Source of the DNA: Patella vulgata
Taxonomy: Eukaryota; Mollusca; Gastropoda; Patellidae
NCBI RefSeq assembly: GCF_932274485.2
Contig: NC_065879.2
Location: forward strand, 34,342,436-34,406,435
DNA length: 64,000 nucleotides
Direction of reading: 5' to 3'
Both the position numbers and the translations under genes were made by a program. This document shows positions 36,990 to 48,400 of the stretch, piece after piece. The notes under the pieces are model-generated. The model saw nothing but the letters and a program-made list of their open reading frames with translations. It ran no database searches and had not been told where the DNA came from. The number at the start of each line of letters is the position of its first letter. Position 1 is the stretch's first letter.

Positions 36990-37040
36990 ACTTTGATTGG
37001 CTGTTGTACACGACGACCCGCCTTCATGACGTCAAAGATG
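36990..37040. promoter_or_regulatory. CCAAT box plus full CRE
   Basis: GATTGGC (inverted CCAAT, 36995-37001) lies 25 bp from a complete TGACGTCA (37027-37034), a pairing typical of animal promoters. No supported exon starts nearby; the plus-strand ATG at 37052 opens only 27 codons. It may be an orphan promoter or chance. Confidence 0.3.
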
Positions 37041-37924
37041 CCAAATTTAAAATGCCGGAGAGCATTGTCTACTCTTATACGTATAGTATACAGTTGAGTA
37101 AAAATCTTACCAACAGCAACAATTCGAAAAAATGAACTTGAATATTATATTTGTATAGCTCGTAAGTGACGAATTTGTGCTCGTATTAGCTTACTGTATA
37201 TAAACACTCAGATAACCCTATAACAATGTTAAATGAAAAAGTCTGAAATAACGAAATTAGAGTATATTCTTATCTCTGTCATAAAACTATTTAAGTTTAT
37301 TTTTAAAATCTATTATGTTGATGAAGTGTCGTTAATTAACCTTCATGCTTAGACCGAAATATACATTAGGACTTTTTTTTCTTAATTATTATTCTTAGTT
37401 ATTAATCAGTCTATTACATGTCTGTAGGCCCCTATAACTGATGATATATATAATAATTAGAACGGATCATTAACGAATCCATTACCAGTAATATGATGGA
37501 AGGGAAATGTGGTTTATTTCAGCCGAACGACACATTGCCGGTAAACCAATCGGCAGTTCTTCATTTTATTTGTGCGCTTCACAACAGGCTGTTGATCTGA
37601 TGTTGGACGATCAACATCGATCGATTTTTTGCCAAAATAAATTTCTTCTTCGCCAAAACTTATATTAAAATTATGTTCATAATTTCATATTTATAGATGC
37701 ATGAGTCGGGGTCAAATTACAGTCGCATCTGTAACGTCGGTAGTGTCTCGCCAAATGCTTCGCCATTATTTTGGAATCCACAGTATTTATACAAGTCTTA
37801 GCATTGCAAGGTTTATTTGACGAAATTAAAACGAAACGAAATACTTATGATATCTCTAAGAACTGCACACAGTATAATAGCTGCCAGGCCCACATTAAAA
37901 GTTGAGATTTCAAGGTCGTTGTCT

Positions 37925-38325
37925 TGCTTATCAAATAGGACGGAGTCTAAAAAACCCAATTATTAACACGTCAATAGTGTTCAAAGAAACCTAATTATTA
38001 AGACGACCCGTGTTCAATAAAAAAACCCAACTTAATTAAAACGGCCGATGTTAAAAAATCAAGACGACCAGTATTAAAAAAAAAAAAAAAAAAAATTAAG
38101 TCAGTAAGTGCTTATCAAATGGGACGGAGTCTAAAAACCCTAATTATTAACACGGCACTAGTATTCAAAGAAACCTATAATTATTAAGACGACCCGTGTT
38201 CATAAAAGCCTAAATAAGACGGCATGTGTTAAAATAAAAACCTAATTAAGACGACCGATGTTAAAACAAAAACTCCTTCAGACGGCGAGTATTAAAAAAA
38301 ATAAATAAATAAATTAAGACGACTT
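37925..38325. repeat. Direct duplication of ~185 bp with internal ~30 bp repeats
   Basis: 'cttatcaaat.ggacggagtctaaaaa.ccc.aattattaacacg' begins both copies (37929 and 38111). Each continues with short units 'aattaagacgaccngtgttaaaa', broken in copy 1 by an A run of 20 (38075-38094). Noncoding. Confidence 0.8.
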
Positions 38326-38336
38326 CACATATAAAC

Positions 38337-38525
38337 ATACATTATGCAAGAGCTAAATCTGTCTATTGCAGGTCTTTCTTTAGGCCTGAAATATTATCTA
38401 AATTATTAATTAGACATTAATTAACTTATCCAGACCATAATCAACTCTAGATGGCATCGCTAGCCTGCGATCTTAAGTGGATTGTGAACCGATTTACTGC
38501 ATAACTTTCCTTCTCGGTTAGTGTT
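38337..38525 (+). mobile_element. MITE family M2, 3'-truncated
   Basis: The left end 'aaacatacattatgcaagagctaaatc', the signature 'ctattgcaggtctttctttaggcc' and 'ccagaccataatcaactct' are present. The right TTAA end is missing. Confidence 0.75.
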
Positions 38526-38722
38526 TCGAACGTAGCACTAGTATAATAGGGGCTAAAGGACAATGTCGTTGTCAACAAGTATGACGTGATAGAATTGGTT
38601 AAACACATTCCAAATATAGTTTTGTCACAGAGATCATTGCTACGGTAGATGGGTATCGAAGGTTTGAAGAAACGGCAAGTAACGCAAATAATAGAAATCA
38701 CGAGTTATCTTTATTTTTTATA

Positions 38723-39439
38723 TACTCTTCAAAAAAAGGTAGGGGATATTGAAATGCAATTACCTATGCAGGTTGCGATATGATAAATAGTCATGGACAT
38801 TTGACTTGCTTTGAGAGTATGTTCACAGATAAAGAACTTGTCGCCCCAACTGAACCACTGAGCTGCACATGCGACACGCAATAGCGCCATACGCGTTGGA
38901 GGGGTTCATTGTCAAATTTGACACTTCAAGGAAGGGTTGATGAAAACCGCCGCGTGCTGGTTTATCTATCCATGTTTGCTTTCTTATCGGTTCTTGCATA
39001 AGATTTACTGTTTAGCGTATCTTTGCTTAAGTGTGTTCCGTTTAATTTGATCTGGAGACGTGTTCGTCGACGTCAACGTCAACCGACAACACTGCAAGAA
39101 TTGGCCATGACACTGCAAGAGGAGTGGGTCAGATTGCACCAAATCGTGATTATACGATTGATTAGGAGCATGCCACGACGAATTGCTGGATGTCTGAATA
39201 TTGGTGGAGCAATTACTCATTATTAAGACAAAAAAAAAACGTCCATTTTCACCTTTGACGGTGTATCTCTTTGCGTGTGAAATGGGGCCGTCAGATAAGC
39301 CTCCCATATGAACTGTTTATGTTCATGTGTAGGCAATTGGCCTGTTATTAACATACACTGGTTACCTCTAATAAAAACAGCAGTGCATTTCTGCAGTTTT
39401 GTATTGTTTCTGAATATCCCCTACTTTTTTTGAAGAGTA
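38723..39439 (+). mobile_element. Internally deleted Tc1 element related to the 26.9 kb copy
   Basis: The ends TACTCTTCAAAAAAAGGTAG and (rc) TACTCTTCAAAAAAAGTAGG are near-identical inverted repeats, flanked by TA (38721-38722, 39440-39441). They resemble the 26.9 kb element's ends with one base different near the tip. Length is 717 bp, about half of a full element. Only the C-terminal coding part is left, so it is non-autonomous. Confidence 0.92.
39053..39226 (+). pseudogene. Tc1 transposase C-terminal remnant
   Basis: RRVRRRQRQPTTLQELAMTL..EEWVRL....IRLIRSMPRRIAGCLNIGGAITHY aligns without gaps with the last ~58 residues of the intact 27.2-28.2 kb transposase (QRLRQRQQRPANVQEL..LIRSMPRRINACLANRGGFTRY). 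The DNA-binding and catalytic domains are gone. Confidence 0.9.
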
Positions 39440-39664
39440 TATAACTGACTGAAGGAACGAGCGATAACAGATACACAATCGAATTTCAGCTCACTAATAA
39501 TTACGTTGAAGACGAAAAGTTGTTATATGGGACCAGTTCTATCACATATGTGATATCGGTGGACAGCAACATTGTCCTTTAACCTCAGCTTGCACATACA
39601 TGGCGCGAAGTCGAGGGTAAAAGTATGGTGCTTCTAAAGTTATCATTCATCCCCAATTTTTTGT

Positions 39665-39807
39665 AACTTGGTGGGTTTTCTCCGGGTCCCCTTGTTTCCT
39701 CCCACTGCTAAAGACCCCTACGCGCAAGCGAATTGAAATAAAATTGAACCATATGTTAGTCCCGAAATGACCTAGTTGTGTCGAGTGGACGTTACCCCCC
39801 CCCCCCC
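39665..39807 (+). mobile_element. SINE family A, 5'-truncated
   Basis: It starts inside the conserved body (ttggtgggttttctccggg) and runs through 'cctacgcgcaagcgaattg' and 'gtcgagtggacgtta' to a C run in place of the usual tail. The tRNA-like head is missing. Confidence 0.88.
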
Positions 39808-40904
39808 TATTATTTTTAATAAATGAGCTGTGTGGGAATAAAATTCTTTTGATTGTGTTACAGTATTTCCTCCACTTCAAAATATGCTTATTTACCGTTA
39901 TGTTGGCATATTTTTTTTTCGCCTCACCGGATGCCAGATGCGACGGTGCTTGAAACGTAGGCCTGTACAACCTATGCCTGCCTAACATACCCCTAGCTAA
40001 GCGTATGTCAGCAGGTGATATGTTTTAACGCTAGCATACGCTAGTACGATACGCCATGGGATCATAGAACTGTAGGCTACGATCTATGATGGGATTATCC
40101 GATGAGAAGCTTTGCGTAGCTAGTAATTATTAACAATCGTATGTACATATAAAGGGAAGTAAGTCAGAGAAATACTAATGGGGTGTAGACCACAACTAAT
40201 TTCTCCATTGACGGCCAACATAACCGTGTTCGAAATATCTTACCCTCGCGGGCCCCGACAAGTTCTTCGACATGACTACCATCCGTTGCGCGAGTTTTCG
40301 CCAATTTTGAGACAAGACAGGCCGTCTACTACACTTATTTAAAATTTAAATTGTCATTTTGTATTTACTAGCCTGTGGACTGTTTGATTTCCCAAGGTTT
40401 GGCCTGAAACGGACAAACTTACAAAAAAATGAATGCACAAAAAAATTGAAGAACTGTTTTGACGTTTACAATAACTAATTAACAATGACATATCAGGTGT
40501 CATGGTGAATGAAATAATTAACATTTTAACTGTTAATTAACTAGACGTGTTGATAAGGTTATATTGGGGTAAATAAACAATTTTCTTCTTTTTAAAAATA
40601 TGATATAAATGTTGATTTATCCGATATAAAAAAATTGTTTGGAAAATGAATTGGCAATTTCCTTGTTCATTAAAGCGTATATATGCTATACTGCAGAAGG
40701 GAATTAGATATTTCTTCGTTTATTGTACAAGCAACAGATCAATAGGCCTACTCTTACAGGTGTCTTTATCAAGGCATTATTGATAAAGATACATAAGTGT
40801 ACTGAAACATTGCATGTATTAAACTAAGAATTAGCCTATTAAATCTATAAAGTAACAGCTTTGTTATTAATTATTAATGCTTACAACACCATGCTATTTA
40901 TAAT
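39808..40904. other. No gene recognised
   Basis: No supported exon or repeat boundary. Confidence 0.4.
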
Positions 40905-41730
40905 TGCAGGGCCGGCGGAAGCTCTGTTTAGCTTTAATGGGATATACTAATCATTGAATTCAGTCAAGACATTCGCCTAATGAACATCTATACCTTAATT
41001 AAAAGCAGAGTTGTTATGTTTCAGTCTTGACCAATCCAATTGCTTATCGCTACTTAGCCTAAGCAAAGCAGTTAATTCTCATCATCGAACTTAGTCAATG
41101 TATTGATGTAATGAATCTATACTTAGCCTTAGTGGAAAATGCGCATGAACGAACTATGTCAAGGCATTCACCTACCGGCAATAGATACCTACACCAATTT
41201 TTAACATTCTACCTCACTTAGAAGGAGCGTTATTGTGTTCCAAAGTCTCGATGAATCAGATTGAAGTCTCTACTTTGCCTAAGCAGAAAATGCTCAGCAT
41301 CGAACCTTGCTACGGTATTTATTTAAAAACACTATAAACACAGAATCAAAGTTATCAGCCAATCAAATTGCTTATCTTCGAATTCCATCATCGCATTCAC
41401 CTATAATCAACGCCTACATCGATTTTGATCATCATATTGTGTTCCAAAGTCTCGACCAATCAAAATGCTTATGCTGCTTACCCTGAGCAGAAAATGCTCA
41501 TTATCGAATTTAGTCAAGGTATTGATGTAATGAAACTACTGTATACACTACATTTCACCACTTTCACTTATTAATTGCAACTAAAGTTATCGTGTCCCAA
41601 AGTATCAACCAATCAAATTGAATAGTCCCCCTATATCTCTGCTTACCTAAACAGAAAATGCTCACCTTCGAATTCCCAAAAAGTGTGACGGGCAGGCGGA
41701 CGGACGGACAGACAGACGGACGAACCCATT
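40905..41730 (-). repeat. Family B' tandem array (~150-200 bp units)
   Basis: Recurring phrases are 'aa.tattgatgtaatgaa', 'ccaaagtctcgaccaatcaaattgctta' and 'cctaagcagaaaatgctcatcatcgaa', in about four degenerate units. The array ends with 'agtgtgacgggcaggcggacggacgg' (41685-41710). It is the inverted counterpart of 55.3-56.7 kb. The M1 element at 41731 abuts its CGGAC-rich end. Confidence 0.8.
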
Positions 41731-42197
41731 TTAAAGGAGCTAAATCGCTAACATTTGGGACCTAGAAATTCACAAAAGTGGGTCGCAACGCATATAATAC
41801 TGTAATATGAATGTATATAAACTGATTTACATTTAATGGTTTCCGTTTTTACTCCAATTTCAAATCAGTTATGTTCGGCGAAATAAGTCAGCAATCTCAA
41901 TCGAGTGCAAATTTCTAGCGTCTAGTTATTCTAGTCTACATAACTCCATTTGATTTGGTGCAATGTGTCTAGCCTCGTCCCTCGAGTCTCTCAATACAAC
42001 TGGGACTGAAGCGCATTATGGTACACGATTCGTGTACCAATGTTAAAAAAAATATTTTATCTTAAATATCGGATATCAGAAGCTCATCTTTTCCCGGTAA
42101 GTTTACATCATCAATGTTGATTTAAATTGACCAATACCTCGTGTTTTCGATGTCGAAGATTTTGGAGGATTTTGAGTTACGGACATAGGTCCTTTAA
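41731..42197 (+). mobile_element. TTAA-flanked MITE, family M1 (copy 3)
   Basis: TTAA 41731-41734 then AGGAGCTAAATCGCTAA; the right end is TAGGTCCT then TTAA 42194-42197. This is the best-preserved M1 copy in the window and defines the family ends. Interior noncoding. It lies about 300 bp upstream of the COPS6 start. Confidence 0.85.
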
Positions 42198-42491
42198 TAG
42201 TCCCCTGCTTTATTTGAAAGGCGTGGGACAAAAATAGCAATAGGCCTATATATTATTATTATTGTAGGTAGTAGGACTATATATACTGAGTAAATTTTAT
42301 GCCAACTTAATAATTAGGCAACTAGCAGAAATATAAATAAATTTAATCTGACAAAAACCGGTAACTTTCGCAAAGTTATCTCCCTTAATCTTGGTTTATA
42401 GAGTTATATCCCTTCCGCAATATGGTCGAATGATATTGATAAAAAGCAGTGTGAAAGTATTGTGTCTATTTTTGAAGAAAAATACCCTATA

Positions 42492-45400
42492 ATGGCAGAT
42501 AAAATGGAGGTTGACAATCCTGGTCCTTCTGGGGGCGTAATGGCTTCAGCTGGTGCTTCAGGAAGTGTTTCTGTTGCTCTACATCCTCTTGTCATCATGA
42601 ATATTTCGGAACATTGGACAAGAGTCAAAGCGCAGGAAGGACAGCCAGTTCAAGGTAGGTCTGGCGTTAATTCAGCTCTGAAGTCTAAACGTATTCACGT
42701 ATTGGCTCGTTGTCGTAAGTTTTATACTTCCTTTAAAATTTTACTGGAAACTTTTTACTGCTAAAAAAAGGTCACGTGTCACTGTCAGTGTCAGTCCAAG
42801 TGAACATTGTACAATGTCAATGGACAGGAATGCCAGTTAACTTGTCCATAATAAACAAACTCAAACTCGTCAGTCGTCCACACAAAAATTCTAGTCAAGT
42901 CGTCCACAAATATCAAAACTTGTTGATCAAGTCGTCCACACGGTAAATTTGCTTTATGTCAGTTGGCAGATTATCACCAAGCTAGAGTGGATTCATTTTA
43001 ACAACCACTTACATTGTAATTGTAGGCCTTGTATTTACTATGAGTTTTGTTTTTATTTTATAGTTCTTGGTGCATTGATTGGTAAACAGAAAGGTCGTAA
43101 TATTGAGGTTATGAACTCTTTTGAACTGGTTATTGATCATGTTGATGGTGGTATTGTTATAAACATGGAATATTATAATACAAAAGAAGAACAGTGTAAG
43201 TTATTATAAATAAAACTTTGAAATATATGCATTTTATTCTTTAAACATGCATTTATTATGTAAGATTTAGATACAGAGCTGGCCGTTCTTGCCATAATCG
43301 TTCAAATATAGATAATGCAAAATGAATGTATTGAAAATTTCATTCAAATTAATTTATTCTGGGTGAAGTTATCACTGTTCAGAGGTTTGGTAATATGTGG
43401 CATTGATTGTTTATTATCGTAACAACGGTAGGGCCTTGTTGTTATTCGAGACTTAGCCTTGCTTCTCCACTTTTAAATTAAATCATTAAATGGTTGATGC
43501 ATTCTAATCAACTTAAAATCAGAGCCATCCAGTGTCCTAGAAAGTTAATTATGGGCTTGTCATGTGAATAAATGTATAATCAATAATTTATATAACATTA
43601 GAAGCCAAAATAAAGACCTGCAATAGGCATATTTAGCTCTTACATAATGCATCTTGAAACAGTGTAAATTTTCTGTTATAGCTGTTATAATTATTTATTA
43701 ATCATGGTAGTTTATTACATAATATAAATTTAGTAGTTTGTGTCAATGAATACAATATTTAAATTTCTTTTATCCCTTTTAATTAGTTAAACAAGTGTTT
43801 AGTGATATGGATTTTCTGGGTTGGTATACGACTGGTGATACTGTCAATGAGGCAGATATTAAAGTTCACAAACAGGTAAATCAAATCAATCCTTCATTCT
43901 GCGTTTCACAACTACATGTATATGTACAACTGTATATGAAGCCTTTTTTATACGCCCACATTTTCATGTGGAGGTATTATGCTGTTGCCCCTGTCCGTCC
44001 GGACGTACGTCCATCTACAATTTATTTGTGGACATTCCACCGGTCACAATTTTTTTCCGATTTTGACGAAAATTGAAATATAGGTCTATCTCCCAAAGAT
44101 CTAGGTTCCTTTTGATATTGGCATGTATCAGACCATAACTTCATGGATTATGGCCCCTGAGTAGGAAGAATCACGTTTTTGGCTTGTGGACACTCTAGTG
44201 GGCACAGTTTTCATCTGATTAACCCAAAGATTTTGGTTCCTTTCGATATTCGCACATATCCCATCGTAACTTCCTGAATTATGTCCTCTGATTGTACAAA
44301 AAATTGTGTTTTTAGCTTGTGGTCCCTCTAGAGGTCAAAATTATTATCTGATTTAAAAAAAACGTTCGAATATATCACCATTGCACCGTAAAGTCTGTTT
44401 GGTTCAAATGTCGTGAAAATCAGACCAAAACTACTAGACCAAATAGCTGCCCCTCTTATGCAAATAGTGAAAAAATGTGGACCATCTAGAAGTCACAATT
44501 TTGATCGGATTTTGGTGAAACTTTAAATGCATGTTTATAACCCAAAGATCTTGGTTCCTGTCGATATTCACACATATCGGATCATAACTTCTTGAATTAT
44601 GACCCCTGAATGTACGAAAAATCATGTTTTTAGCTTGTGGTCCCACTGCAGTCACAATTTTTATCCGATTTAAAAAAACTTTCGAATGTATCACCGTTAC
44701 ACCATAATGTCAGTTGAGTTTGAATTTCGTGAAAATCGGGCCGAAACTGCTGGCCAAAATTTGCCACTCCTTGTACACAAATAGTGTAAAAGTATGTAAT
44801 ATGAAGGTTGCAGACCCTCTAGAGATCACAGTTTATATCTAATTTTGATGAAACTTAAAATATATCTTTTTATCCAAAAGATCTCAGTCACTTTCCATAT
44901 TTGCACATTTCAGACCATAACTTTCTGAATTATAACCCCTGATTGTATGAAAAATCACTTTTGTTTTTAGATTGTTTTCTATCCATTTCTTGCAAAATGT
45001 GGGTGTATCTTGCCTGGCAACCTCTGGTCTATATAATAAATCTTATAATTTTAATCAAATAAATACACTTTATATAGGCCTATTGATCTGTGTTGTAGAC
45101 CATTTTTACTGCGATCTGTGTATTGTGATCTATGTTGCCTTTAATTGTTGGGGGTTGGATGGCTGAATGGTTGGCATGTGTGCGATGTATCTTGAGGTCT
45201 GTCATTGAGTCAACTGGTGTGCTTTCGATTCACTGGTTGTACGTGACATGAGTAGGGTCGCCTGTCCAACCTCGTGGGTTTTCTCCAGGTCCTCTGGTCT
45301 CCTCCCACTGCTAAAGACCTATGCTCAAGCAAATAATTGAAATAAAATTGAACCATATGTTAGTTCCGAAATGACCTAGTTTGTGTGAGTTAAACCCCAT

Positions 45401-48400
45401 TCTCTCTCCCTCTCCCTTTAATTGTTATCCAACCTCGTGGGTTTTCTCTGCGTCCTCCAGTTTCCTCCCCCTGCTAAAGATCCCTACTCACAAGTGAAAT
45501 ATTAAAATAAAATTGAACCATGTGTTAGTACCGAAATGACATAGTTTGTGTCAAGTTGACATTAAACCCTCTCTCTCTCTTTAATTGTTATCTCCCTTTA
45601 ATTTTTCCTGTCAATTTTAATAATCTGAAAGTCTGTTGTTGCGGTGACTTCAAATTAGGAACTGAACCAAGGGGAAAATTTTTAGTCAAAATCTCCACTT
45701 TTGTTAATGAGCTGATAAAGCTTGTAAACAATGCTTCAGACATATAAGATTTTATTGTGTGAATTCAAACTAATTACAAATCTTAAATGTACTGGTATAC
45801 ATAATTCATTGCTGTCCATTATTGTACTTCTTCTTGACTTGTTACAATGATTTCGTTGATGCATACATTATGGAAGAGCAAAATTGGCCTATTGTAGGTC
45901 TTTCTTTAGGCCTAAAAACTATTAATTAGACATTAATTACATGTAACTTATCCAGACCATAATCAGCTCTCGATGTCAAGGCTTGCCTGCGATATTTGTT
46001 GGATTACAGTCCGATTTGCTGCAAAACTTTCCTTCTTGATTAACGATTAAATGGATAATCAAGACTACTAGTTTTGTCTTATCGACTTCAGTAATGATGA
46101 TCGAGGCTAAGCGGAACTTTCATCCGCTTAGTTCTCGGTTCATAGTGGATCAATTTGACTGAAATTTTCAGCAAGTTGCCTTTACATTATGTAGTTTTTA
46201 ACTATTATAGTGAGAACTGCCAACTCGTTATCTAATCTCCCATGATGTTTCTTTAAATTATCACAACTTTCTAGGTTTGTAAGTTCAATTTACCAATACT
46301 TTATGTCTATTAATGTTTCTTTCAGGTGTGTCAGATAAATGAAAGTCCACTATTTCTAAAGATGAACCCAATAACAAGACATTCAGAATCAGTACCAGTA
46401 AGTATATGAAGCATGTGCAGGCTATTGTCAGTGGATAGTCAGAAATAAATATTTGTGATCCTATCCAATTTAAACCTGGCTAGATTTTTGTGACTTCGTC
46501 AAATAACCAATTATAATAATAATAATAAAAACTTTATTTAATGAGGCAACTTATTTAGTTTGCAAAAAACTAATCTTCCATAATCAGTTTTCATAGGCAT
46601 ATGTCAATGGCAGATGTTTATTACTAATACATCTCAATTATCTATGTGTTAGGTGGCTAATACATTATGGTTTTTTTATTTTAGTTACCTATATCTATAT
46701 ATGAATCAGTTATTGATTTAGTTAATGGAGAGGTAAGATTCTTTGTATAACATTACATTTATTTGTGCCAGAAGTTAGCGAAAAATTGAAAATGACCTGT
46801 TCATATAAATATTCTGATGTATTCAGCTTTGTGTAGCCCATTTACCTGAAAATGTATGTTATGTTACATTCAGCAGTACTTTGGTTATTGCACATTAAAT
46901 AAACCTATCTTCAGATACAATAAGAGAATGCAATAAAGGCTTTCATATAAACTACTTGTAATTTCATGAAGGATAGGATTTGTTTCATTTGTATGAAAAG
47001 TTTTCTAAAGTAAAATGACATAATTACTTTTGTCAGTTTGTGTAGTTATTTGTTTTTAAGGTTTTAATCTTATTAATATTAATGCTACATATTTTTATTG
47101 AATTGTTTTTATCAGGCCACTATCTTATTTGTTGAATTGACATATACAGTGGCAACAGAAGAAGCTGAAAGAATAGGTGTAAATCATGTAGCTAGAATGT
47201 CTACTAATGAAACTGGTGATAGTTCTTCAGGTATGTGTATGGAAATATTGAGTGCATATTTTGGATGAAATACTCACTGCTCATGCAGTAATTAGCTTTC
47301 ATTAAATTATATGGCTCACATAAATACAACTAATGATAGGATAGGATATATATTAATATATTGATTCAATGAAATTAACATATATTTCCCAAAAGATTAA
47401 ACATAAATAATATATGGAGAATATGTTGCTTTAAAAATGTTCACAATTTCTAGAAATCTGAAAATGCTCCCCAAAGAATTTGAACAAAAAACAAAACGGA
47501 TCAGATTCCTGTAATTGATTATTTGAGAGGCATTTGAATAAAGACGTACAATATTTAAATAGCAAAATCGTCAATCGGTGTGACTGCAGTTTTATTTCAT
47601 TTCGTCTGGTAGTGGTAGGCTTAAAACTAAGTCTGTAATGGGCGTTCTCGCTGAAGGAATTCCCACCAGGTGTCGCTAGTAAAAACTCGGTTCCATGTGA
47701 CCTTATTGATGGTAAGAGAACCGTATCGGTATTAAATTCCATATTAACGACAAAAACTAATGTTTGTCAACACACGAGTTCGTAATGAATGTACTGCGGT
47801 ATAAGTTAAGGTAAACAATGAGGTCACGTGGGACCGCCTCGCCTATAAATTATGTCCCTTTATCTCTAGCGAGGACCCCCTTTGACATCTTTTTACTTTA
47901 AAACAAGGATGGAATGCAGTTGGACTTCTTGTCTATACAATTCTGGACTATTTTTATTTGAAGTGGGGTGGGGGTGATGGCTGAATGGTTAGCTTGTGCG
48001 CGCTGTATCATAAGGTCTGTCATTGAGTCAACTGACTTGGTTTTAATTCCCCGGTTGTACGTGACAAGGTGTAGAGTTGACTGTCCACCCTTGTGGGTTT
48101 TCTCTAAGTCCTCCAGTTTCCTCTCACTGCTAAAGATCCATATACGCAAGCGAATTATTGAAATAAAATTGAACCATATGTTAGTCCCAAAATGACATAG
48201 TTTGTGTTGAGTGGAAGTTAAACCCCATTTCACTCTCTCTTTTTTGAAGGGTTACATGTGCAGTGTGAGGGACAAAGAATCTAGCCATATAATTCTTAAT
48301 GGTTCTTTTATGCTTGTGTGTACGCAGGTGGTCCATCGTTTATTCATCAGATGATTAGGCAGATCTTCCCTGTGACTCCACCCCTGACAAGTAGGAACAA

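Noticed and set aside
42462-42491. Upstream in-frame extension of COPS6 (SIFEEKYPI)
   Set aside because: It would need a GTG start; ATG 42492 gives the MADKMEVD.. start expected for CSN6.
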